From the NCBI RefSeq assembly GCF_003345525.1, contig NZ_QQNH01000006.1, positions 62,001 through 126,000 on the forward strand: a stretch of DNA of 64,000 nt, read 5' to 3'. The notes beneath the pieces are model-generated. The model made no database searches. It saw nothing but the letters and a program-made list of their open reading frames with translations, and had not been told where the DNA came from. How positions within the stretch are numbered: the first letter of the stretch is position 1; every line of letters begins with the position of its first letter. Made by a program: the position numbers and the translations under genes. This document shows, one piece after another, positions 57,679 to 64,000 of this stretch. The DNA is from Pelagibacterium lacus (GTDB lineage Bacteria > Pseudomonadota > Alphaproteobacteria > Rhizobiales > Devosiaceae).

Positions 57679-58596
57679 TTGAGCGACGCTCCCAGGAAAC
57701 GCGCCAGGCGCGATCTGTCCGGCTGGCTTGTGTTCAACAAGCCCTATGACATGAGCTCCACCGAGGCGGTGGGCAAGCTGCGCTGGCTGTTCGGCGCCAA
57801 AAAGGCCGGGCATGCGGGCACGCTCGATCCGCTGGCCACCGGGGTGCTGCCCATCGCCTTCGGGGAAGCGACCAAGACCGTGCCCGCCGTGCAGGACGGC
57901 ACCAAGGTCTATCATTTCGACATCGTCTGGGGTGCCGCCACGGCGACCGACGACACCGAGGGCGAGGTCATCGCCACCTCCGACATCCGCCCCGACCACG
58001 CCGCCATCGCGGCGGTCCTCCCCCGCTTCCGAGGGGTGATCACCCAGATCCCGCCGGCCTTTTCGGCCATCAGGATCGGCGGCGAGCGCGCCTATGACCT
58101 GGCGCGGGCCGGCGAAAAGCTCGACATGCCGCCGCGCCAGGTGGAGATCGACGCCCTCGAGATCGTCACCCACACCGAGGCGCGGACCCGGCTGTCGGCC
58201 ACCTGCTCGAAGGGCACCTATGTGCGGGCGCTGGCCCGCGACATCGCCGAGGCGCTGGGCACCAGGGGCCATGTGGGAGCGCTGCACCGCGCCCGGGTGG
58301 GCGGGTTCACCGATGCTGACGCCATCAGCCTCGACGCGGTCGAGGCGGTGGAAGGGCCGGCGCGCGACGCGCTGCTGCTGCCAGTGGCGGCGGGGCTGGC
58401 CGAACTGCCCGAGATCGTGATCGACGCCCGCCAGGCGGTGACCCTGAGGCTGGGCAATCCGGTGCTGCTCACCGGGCGCGACGCGCCGGTCCAGCTCGAC
58501 GCGGCCTGGGCCAGCCTCAAGGGCGAGGCGGTGGCGCTGGGCATGGTCGAGAACGGCCAGTTCAAGCCGCGCCGGGTGATCCTTCCGTCCGGATAG
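57679..58596 (+). CDS. truB: tRNA pseudouridine(55) synthase TruB
   Basis: Makes pseudouridine 55 in the T-loop of tRNAs. With TTG 57679 as start (AGGGAA upstream) it has 305 residues: KPYDMSSTEAVGKLRW, catalytic Asp in HAGTLDPLATGVLPIAFG, PPAFSAIRIGGERAYDLAR and CSKGTYVRALARDIAEALG, then a PUA-like C domain. rpsO and pnp should follow; here they come 2.6 kb later after a kinase and a toxin-antitoxin pair. Confidence 0.95.
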   Translation: MSDAPRKRARRDLSGWLVFNKPYDMSSTEAVGKLRWLFGAKKAGHAGTLDPLATGVLPIAFGEATKTVPAVQDGTKVYHFDIVWGAATATDDTEGEVIATSDIRPDHAAIAAVLPRFRGVITQIPPAFSAIRIGGERAYDLARAGEKLDMPPRQVEIDALEIVTHTEARTRLSATCSKGTYVRALARDIAEALGTRGHVGALHRARVGGFTDADAISLDAVEAVEGPARDALLLPVAAGLAELPEIVIDARQAVTLRLGNPVLLTGRDAPVQLDAAWASLKGEAVALGMVENGQFKPRRVILPSG

Positions 58597-58688
58597 AACG
58601 GGAGGAGCGTCTCGCGGCCGCTTTCTCTTTACCGTTCGGGCACGAAAGGCTAAAGGTTTGAGGGTCCACGAGGATTGGCCACATCCCG

Positions 58689-60425
58689 ATGTCAAAGACA
58701 GCCCCGCAAACCGGAGCCGCCTCCGCCGATCCCGTCGCCGGGAAGCCCATCGATCACCCGGCCCGCTCGATTCCCATCATCTTCTACCTGGCCTTTCTGA
58801 TCGCCGTGGTCGTGCTGCCGGCCACCGCCTTTACCGCGGTGCTGCTCGCCCGGCACAATGTGGTGCAGGAAGAAACCGTCGAGACCTTCACCGTGGCGAC
58901 CACGCGCTCGGTGGTGCAGTCGGTGGAGCGCGAGATTTCGGGCATGATCACCACCCAGAGGGTGCTGATGAGCATCGAGGCCCTCGATGACGGCGCGCTC
59001 GCCGCCTTTCACGAACACGCCCAGACCGCGCTGTCGGGCACCGGATCGTTCCTCATCATCGCCGACGCCGATTTCAACCAGCTTCTCAACACCCGCGTGC
59101 CTTTCGGCGCGCCGCTGGGGCCGCTGTCGGAAACCGAAGCGGCCGGAAGGGCGCTGCAAACCCCAGACGCCGTGGTCTCCGACGTGTTTTTCGGGCGCAC
59201 GGCCGAGGATTACGTTTTCAATGTGGTGCGCCAGCGGCCCGGCATCGAGCCGCCGCAACTGGCCATCCTCACCCAGAGCGCCGCGTCGCTGTCCAATGCG
59301 CTCCTGACGCGCGAACTGCCGGCCGGCTGGCATGTGGCGCTGGTCGATTCCGACAATAACGTCCTCGCCGCCTCCCAGGATTCGGCGCGGGTGGGCGAGC
59401 CGCTGTTCATTCCCTTGCATGAGGGGCCGGGCACCCCGACGCGCTGGCGCGACCAGCAGATCGGCAATGAGGATTACAAGACCATCACCCAGCATTCGAT
59501 CCTCACCGGCTGGTATGTGGTGGTGTGGGCGCCCGAATCGGTGGTCTATGGCGCGCTGCGCACCACGCTCTCCTGGCTGTTGCTGGGGGCGCTGGCCATT
59601 GTGGGGCTGGCGTCGGCCGCCGCCGCGCTCATCGCCCGGCAGATCGCCCGCTCGGTGCGCGGGCTGGCGCGGCAGGCCCAGGCCATGGGGGCGGGCATCG
59701 ACATCGTGCCGGTGGCCTATCCGGTGCACGAGCTCGCCGAGGTCTCCCAGGCCATGTCCGACGCGGCGGCCAAGCGCAGGGCGGCGGAAACCGAGGCCCG
59801 CTTCCTGATGCGCGAGGTGGCGCACCGCTCCAAGAACCAGCTCACCGTCATCTCGGCCATGGCCAAGCAGACGGCGCGGGGGGCCGACAATGTCGAGAAA
59901 TTCGTCGAGAATTTCCAGAACCGGCTCTATGGCCTCGCCCGCTCCACCGACCTGCTGCTGGCCCATGGTACGCAGGGGATCGGCCTGCGCGACCTGTTCC
60001 GCACCCAGATCGATCCCTTCCGCCCCGAGGACCCGGCCCGGGTGGTCAAGACCGGGGTCAATGTCTATCTCAACGTGCAGGCCGCCCAGGTGATGGGCAT
60101 GGCGGCGCACGAACTGGCCACCAATGCCTCCAAATACGGCGCCTTTTCGCGCGATGGCGGCAAGCTGACCGTCAACTGGAACCGGGCCGGGGGCGGGCGC
60201 CTGCACCTGGTGTGGCGCGAATACGTCCCCGACTTCACCCCGCCCTCCGAGCGCAAGGGGTTTGGCACGGTGGTGCTGGAGACCATGGTGGCCGGCGCCC
60301 TCAAGGCCGATGTGGAGCGCAAGGTGCACGCCGACGGCATCGAATGGGTGTTCTCCATCCCCCTGGACCAGATCGACCCCGACCGCGACTCCCCCACCCC
60401 CGAAGAGCTCCGGCCGGAGCTGTGA
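58689..60425 (+). CDS. Membrane sensor HWE-family histidine kinase
   Basis: A 578-residue sensor kinase. Helix 1 (about residues 27-52, IIFYLAFLIAVVVLPATAFTA) and helix 2 (about 290-318) flank a Cache-like extracytoplasmic domain, and a HAMP-like linker follows. The HWE core has the phosphorylated His379 in REVAHRSKNQLTV, the N-box MAAHELATNASKYGA and the W-x-E in HLVWREYVP. This family often feeds light, stress or general stress (PhyR) pathways in alphaproteobacteria. No response regulator is encoded nearby. A 42-bp gap separates it from the toxin gene. Confidence 0.92.
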   Translation: MSKTAPQTGAASADPVAGKPIDHPARSIPIIFYLAFLIAVVVLPATAFTAVLLARHNVVQEETVETFTVATTRSVVQSVEREISGMITTQRVLMSIEALDDGALAAFHEHAQTALSGTGSFLIIADADFNQLLNTRVPFGAPLGPLSETEAAGRALQTPDAVVSDVFFGRTAEDYVFNVVRQRPGIEPPQLAILTQSAASLSNALLTRELPAGWHVALVDSDNNVLAASQDSARVGEPLFIPLHEGPGTPTRWRDQQIGNEDYKTITQHSILTGWYVVVWAPESVVYGALRTTLSWLLLGALAIVGLASAAAALIARQIARSVRGLARQAQAMGAGIDIVPVAYPVHELAEVSQAMSDAAAKRRAAETEARFLMREVAHRSKNQLTVISAMAKQTARGADNVEKFVENFQNRLYGLARSTDLLLAHGTQGIGLRDLFRTQIDPFRPEDPARVVKTGVNVYLNVQAAQVMGMAAHELATNASKYGAFSRDGGKLTVNWNRAGGGRLHLVWREYVPDFTPPSERKGFGTVVLETMVAGALKADVERKVHADGIEWVFSIPLDQIDPDRDSPTPEELRPEL

Positions 60426-60467
60426 TGTAGCCCTTGACGACAAGGGAGACCGGGACCACATTGCAGC

Positions 60468-60719
60468 ATGAAGCCCATCACCTATACGCGTGACGCCCTG
60501 AGGTCGCTGCGCCGGATGCCGGTGAATACGTCACGGCGCATTCGGGACAAGATCGAGGCCTATGCCCGTGACCCGGAGAGTCAGGCCAACAATATACGCG
60601 CCCTCAGGGGCCGTGATGCCATTCGGCTGCGGGTGGGCGACTGGCGGGTGATCATGGAGGACGGCGCCGTGCTTGCCGTGCTCGAGGTCGGACCGAGAGG
60701 AAGTGTTTATGACCAATGA
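60468..60719 (+). CDS. RelE/ParE-superfamily toxin
   Basis: An 83-residue RelE-type protein: YTRDALRSLRRMP, KIEAYARDPESQANNIRALRGRDAIRLRVGDWRVIMEDG and an end in EVGPRGSVYD. It would cleave ribosome-bound mRNA or poison a gyrase-like target. Arg and Tyr residues fit the RelE mechanism. The toxin comes first and the antitoxin overlaps its end by 11 bp, the HigBA-like order. Confidence 0.87.
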   Translation: MKPITYTRDALRSLRRMPVNTSRRIRDKIEAYARDPESQANNIRALRGRDAIRLRVGDWRVIMEDGAVLAVLEVGPRGSVYDQ

Positions 60720-61053
60720 CACGATCACCATTTCCCGCGCCGAGTATGAGCGCCTGGTCGAGATTGCGGAGGAAATGGACGACATCGCCGCTTTCGACCG
60801 CGCCATCGGGCGCATGGCGCGCGGCGAGGATGAACCCGTCCCGGCCGCCTTCGCCGACCGTATCCTTGCGGGCGAGAGCCCGGCGCGGGTTTTCCGCGAG
60901 CTTCGCGGGCTCACCCAGGCCGCCCTCGCCGAGCGCTCGGGGGTGAACCGCGTCCAGATCGCCGACATCGAGAGCGGGCGGAAATCGGGTTCGATCGCGA
61001 CGATCCGCAAGCTGGCCCAGGCCCTGGGCGTCGCCATGGACGACCTTGCCTGA
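60709..61053 (+). CDS. HTH (Xre) antitoxin
   Basis: A 114-residue antitoxin starting MTNDTITISRAEYERLVEIA, with an N-terminal toxin-binding helix pair and a C-terminal Xre helix-turn-helix (LRGLTQAALAERSGVNRVQIADIESGRKSGS, residues 64-96). GAGGAAG precedes the ATG at 60709. Toxin and antitoxin probably share an autorepressed promoter near 60440. rpsO follows 174 bp later. Confidence 0.87.
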   Translation: MTNDTITISRAEYERLVEIAEEMDDIAAFDRAIGRMARGEDEPVPAAFADRILAGESPARVFRELRGLTQAALAERSGVNRVQIADIESGRKSGSIATIRKLAQALGVAMDDLA

Positions 61054-61227
61054 CCGGTGCCCGGCGGCCCATCGCCGGCCCGGCAGAGAAAAAACTTCTC
61101 ATTTGCGCGCCGATATCCTATAGGAGCGCCATTGTCGGGCCCCCGGCCCGGCGGCAGAACCGGCCATTCCTGGACGACATCCCGGTCATGGCGTCACCTT
61201 ACTCCTTATCATCGAAAGGAAATTCCG

Positions 61228-61497
61228 ATGTCGATTACGCCCGAGCGCAAGGCTGCGCTGATCAAGGAATATGCAACCAAGGACGGCGATACCGGCTCCC
61301 CGGAAGTCCAGGTCGCCATCCTCACCGAACGCATCACCAACCTGACCGAGCATTTCAAGATCCACGGCAAGGACAATCACTCCCGCCGCGGCCTGCTGAA
61401 GCTCGTCTCCACCCGCCGCTCGCTTCTCGACTATGTCAAGCGCGGCAACGAAGCGCGGTACCAGAGCCTCATCGAACGGCTCGGCATCCGCCGCTAG
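61228..61497 (+). CDS. rpsO: 30S ribosomal protein S15
   Basis: An 89-residue primary binder of the 16S central domain. The N-terminal helix ([27 protein letters not shown]), the [26 protein letters not shown] core and ending [14 protein letters not shown] are complete. AAAGGA precedes the ATG. Followed by pnp at the familiar distance. Confidence 0.97.
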   Translation: MSITPERKAALIKEYATKDGDTGSPEVQVAILTERITNLTEHFKIHGKDNHSRRGLLKLVSTRRSLLDYVKRGNEARYQSLIERLGIRR

Positions 61498-61510
61498 GTT
61501 CTGAGCATGG

Positions 61511-61541
61511 TGCGAGGCCGGCGGGATACGCTGGCCTCGCA
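61511..61541. promoter_or_regulatory. Hairpin between rpsO and pnp (possible RNase III site)
   Basis: TGCGAGGCC (61511-61519) pairs with GGCCTCGCA (61533-61541), with further GCG/CGC pairs in the loop. There is no T-run, so termination is unlikely. In E. coli a hairpin here is cut by RNase III and lets PNPase limit its own mRNA; a similar role is inferred. Confidence 0.5.
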
Positions 61542-61759
61542 TCGCATGGTTCGCCGGCAATAGGGCTGGCGGATCGACTGCCGGAAGCGCCCTTCAAAGG
61601 GGCATGGCAGGATCGCCGGGGATTTCACGGGTCGGGAATCCCTCGCCATCTTGTCCATGTTCCGGAAACTTGAGGGCCGGTTTCGGCGCCATTGGCGGCA
61701 ACCGCCGGCCGCGCCGTTCGCGCGCCGCGGCGTCACCGCCCAAGAAGGAATGTCTTGAG

Positions 61760-63898
61760 ATGACCATCAATTTCGACCACCACAAAGTCGAGCTCGACTG
61801 GGGCGGCCAGCCCCTGACGCTCGAAACCGGCAAGATCGCCCGCCAGGCCGATGGCGCCGTGCTCGCCACCCTGGGCGACACCGTCGTCCTCGCCACCGTG
61901 GTCTCGGCCAAGGAGCCCAAGGCCGGGATCGACTTCTTCCCCCTGACCGTCAACTATCAGGAAAAATACTTCGCCGCCGGCAAGATCCCCGGAGGCTATT
62001 TCAAGCGCGAAGGGCGCCCGACCGAGGCTGAAACCCTCACCTCGCGCCTCATCGACCGCCCGATCCGTCCCTTGTTCCCCAATGGCTACAAGAACGAGAC
62101 CCAGGTCATCATCACCGTGCTGCAGCACGACATGGAGAACCAGCCCGACGTGCTGGCCATGGTCGCCGCTTCCGCTGCGCTGACCATTTCCGGCGTGCCC
62201 TTCATGGGCCCGATCGGCGCGGCCCGCGTCGGCTATGTCGATGGCGAATACGTGCTCAACCTGCCCATCGACCGCCGCGACGATTCCAAGCTCGACCTCG
62301 TGATGGCCGGCACCGCCGATGCCGTCCTGATGGTGGAATCGGAAGCCAAGGAACTGTCCGAGGACGTGATGCTGGGCGCCGTGATGTTCGGCCACGCCCA
62401 GAGCCAGAAGGTGATCGACGCCATCATCAAGCTGGCCGAACTGGCCGCCAAGGAGCCGCGCGACTTCGACCCCGAGGACATGTCCGCCCTCGAAGGCGAA
62501 ATGCTCGCGATGATCGAGACTGAGTTGCGCGACGCCTATAAGAACACCGACAAGCAGACGCGCTATGCCGCCGTCGACGCCGCCAAGGCCAAGGTGAAGG
62601 CGCATTTCCTCCCCCTTGAGGGCGAAGCTCGCTTCACCCCCGAACAGGTCGGATCGGTGTTCAAGTCGCTGCAGGCCAAGGTGGTGCGCTGGAACATCCT
62701 CGACACCAAGACCCGCATCGACGGCCGCGACCTCGAAACCGTGCGCCCCATCGAGGCCCAGGTGGGCATCCTGCCGCGCACCCATGGCTCGGCGCTGTTC
62801 ACGCGCGGGGAAACCCAGGCGCTGGTGGTGGCGACGCTGGGCACCGCCGATGACGAGCAGTTCATCGATTCGCTCGAAGGCACCTACAAGCAGAACTTCC
62901 TGCTGCACTACAACTTCCCGCCCTATTCGGTGGGTGAAGCGGGCCGCATGGGTTCGCCCGGACGCCGCGAGATCGGCCATGGCAAGCTCGCCTGGCGCGC
63001 CGTCAATCCCGTCCGCCCCTCGGCCGAGGAATTCCCCTATACGCTGCGGGTCGTCGCCGAGATCACCGAATCCAACGGCTCGTCCTCCATGGCGACCGTG
63101 TGCGGCACCTCGCTGGCGCTGATGGATGCCGGCGTGCCCATGAAGAAGGCCGTGGCCGGCATCGCCATGGGGCTGATCCTCGAGGGCGACAAGTTCGCCG
63201 TGCTCTCGGACATCCTCGGCGACGAGGACCATCTGGGCGACATGGACTTCAAGGTGGCCGGTACCCAGGACGGGGTCACCAGCCTGCAGATGGACATCAA
63301 GATCGCCGGCATCACCGAGGAGATCATGAAGATCGCCCTGGCCCAGGCCGGCAATGGCCGCAAGCACATCCTCGCCGAGATGGCCAAGGCGCTCGACACG
63401 GCCCGTTCGGAAGTGGGCGAATTCGCCCCGCGCATCGAGACCATCAAGATCCCCACCGACAAGATCCGCGAAGTGATCGGCACCGGCGGCAAGGTGATCC
63501 GCGAGATCGTCGAAAAGACCGGCGCCAAGGTCAATATCGAGGATGACGGCACCGTGAAGATTTCGTCCTCGGACGGCAAGCAGATCGACGCGGCCATCAA
63601 GTGGATCAAGTCGATCACCGACGAGCCGGAAGTGGGCGAGATCTACCAGGGCACCGTGGTCAAGACCGCCGATTTCGGCGCCTTCGTCAATTTCTTCGGC
63701 GCCAAGGACGGGCTGGTGCACATCTCCCAGCTGGCCGACCAGCGCGTGGGCAAGACCACCGACGTGGTCAAGGAAGGCGACAAGGTCTGGGTGAAGCTTC
63801 TGGGCTTTGACGAGCGCGGCAAGGTCCGCCTCTCCATGAAGGTCGTCGACCAGGAGACCGGCACGGAACGCGCCAAGGGCGAAGACGACGACGCCTAG
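61760..63898 (+). CDS. pnp: Polyribonucleotide nucleotidyltransferase (PNPase)
   Basis: A phosphorolytic 3'-5' exoribonuclease of the degradosome. With the ATG at 61760 it has 712 residues: first RNase PH-like domain (from 10; [19 protein letters not shown]), helical linker (250-320), second catalytic domain ([32 protein letters not shown]), KH domain ([17 protein letters not shown]) and S1 domain ([18 protein letters not shown]). The open frame before the ATG is not conserved-looking. Followed by the composite repeat at the window end. Confidence 0.97.
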   Translation: MTINFDHHKVELDWGGQPLTLETGKIARQADGAVLATLGDTVVLATVVSAKEPKAGIDFFPLTVNYQEKYFAAGKIPGGYFKREGRPTEAETLTSRLIDRPIRPLFPNGYKNETQVIITVLQHDMENQPDVLAMVAASAALTISGVPFMGPIGAARVGYVDGEYVLNLPIDRRDDSKLDLVMAGTADAVLMVESEAKELSEDVMLGAVMFGHAQSQKVIDAIIKLAELAAKEPRDFDPEDMSALEGEMLAMIETELRDAYKNTDKQTRYAAVDAAKAKVKAHFLPLEGEARFTPEQVGSVFKSLQAKVVRWNILDTKTRIDGRDLETVRPIEAQVGILPRTHGSALFTRGETQALVVATLGTADDEQFIDSLEGTYKQNFLLHYNFPPYSVGEAGRMGSPGRREIGHGKLAWRAVNPVRPSAEEFPYTLRVVAEITESNGSSSMATVCGTSLALMDAGVPMKKAVAGIAMGLILEGDKFAVLSDILGDEDHLGDMDFKVAGTQDGVTSLQMDIKIAGITEEIMKIALAQAGNGRKHILAEMAKALDTARSEVGEFAPRIETIKIPTDKIREVIGTGGKVIREIVEKTGAKVNIEDDGTVKISSSDGKQIDAAIKWIKSITDEPEVGEIYQGTVVKTADFGAFVNFFGAKDGLVHISQLADQRVGKTTDVVKEGDKVWVKLLGFDERGKVRLSMKVVDQETGTERAKGEDDDA

Positions 63899-63899
63899 A

Positions 63900-63944
63900 G
63901 CGTTTCCAGCAAAAGTGGACACCACTTTTGCGGTTCGGAAACGC
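63900..63944. repeat. Palindromic intergenic repeat, copy after pnp
   Basis: Nested stems: outer GCGTTTCC/GGAAACGC and inner GCAAAAGTGG/CCACTTTTGC. It parallels 27814-27857 after rpsA with paired substitutions in both stems. Confidence 0.8.
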
Positions 63945-63960
63945 GACGGATCAAAGTCTT

Positions 63961-64000
63961 AGAGCTCCGGTTCTGATTCAATCAGAACAGGAAATGCTCT
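63961..64000. repeat. Second palindromic repeat at the window end
   Basis: AGAGC at 63961 pairs with GCTCT at 63996-64000; inside, GTTCTGATT-C-AATCAGAAC (63970-63988) is a perfect 9-bp dyad. It follows the preceding repeat after 16 bp, a composite often seen in Hyphomicrobiales intergenic DNA. The element may continue outside the window. Confidence 0.7.

Noticed and set aside
58692-60461. Long frame opposite the HWE kinase, and similar ones opposite pnp (61733-63925) and ask (12275-13813)
   Set aside because: Shadows of genes with intact motifs on the sense strand; no ribosome site or recognisable product.

Overview
The window is a stretch of GC-rich (about two thirds G+C by eye) alphaproteobacterial chromosome. 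The lineage looks like Hyphomicrobiales, possibly a halotolerant Devosiaceae-type organism, but that finer placement is inference. Markers for this are a CP4-type class II AroA, the division regulator MipZ, the iron regulator Irr, an AccD that has lost most zinc-finger cysteines, a TIGR02300 protein, CsgH-type curli, an HWE-family histidine kinase, and short palindromic intergenic repeats of the kind common in rhizobial relatives. Most of the DNA is core housekeeping with dense, often overlapping genes. I see no prophage, insertion sequence or CRISPR array.

Layout. 0-5 kb: the 3' end of addA, then trxA, convergent with folC-accD-trpA. 5-12 kb: an aldo/keto reductase, trhO, a GNAT acetyltransferase, an alpha/beta hydrolase, infC (AUU start), a membrane protein with two tiny membrane peptides beside it, a lytic transglycosylase and rluA. 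12-17 kb: a complete ectoine/5-hydroxyectoine operon (ectA-B-C-D plus a dedicated aspartate kinase) read leftward, with a divergent MarR-type regulator. A near-consensus promoter in front of ectA carries an 18-bp palindrome exactly in its spacer. 17-23 kb: a MobA-like nucleotidyltransferase, a GlsB/YeaQ-type stress membrane protein, TadE and TadG-like proteins, and a small curli cluster (curlin, CsgH, curlin) without its secretion genes, then tRNA-Ala(GGC) and a tandem structured repeat. 23-28 kb: TIGR02300 protein, aroA-cmk-rpsA, mipZ. 29-36 kb: tamA-tamB, flanked by two near-identical 75-bp repeats. 36-43 kb: an acetyltransferase, sppA, ihfB, a LapA-domain protein, trpF, trpB, a DUF1127 protein, lepA. 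43-51 kb: ptsN, hpf, irr, fabB, fabA, rpoN, lptB-lptA-lptC and an RNase D-type exonuclease. 51-58 kb: two uncharacterised genes, tRNA-Leu(CAG), a GFA-family protein, an NDUFA9-like protein, a GST, queG, an SDR, rbfA, truB. 58-64 kb: an HWE histidine kinase, a RelE/HTH toxin-antitoxin pair, rpsO and pnp, ending in a composite palindromic repeat.

The best observations concern arrangement and non-coding structure. (1) trpA and trpFB are 34 kb apart and oppositely oriented, so that one inversion of the intervening block would rebuild trpF-trpB-trpA-accD-folC. (2) The ectA promoter and its palindrome form a ready-made repressor switch. (3) Two tandem 113-115 bp units after tRNA-Ala fold into the same two hairpins with compensating base-pair changes. 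(4) A second covarying hairpin repeat sits directly behind both rpsA and pnp. (5) The customary runs lptB-rpoN-hpf-ptsN and truB-rpsO-pnp are each interrupted by other genes. I did not find a clearly new multi-gene system. The least explained genes are the pair at 51.4-52.6 kb.
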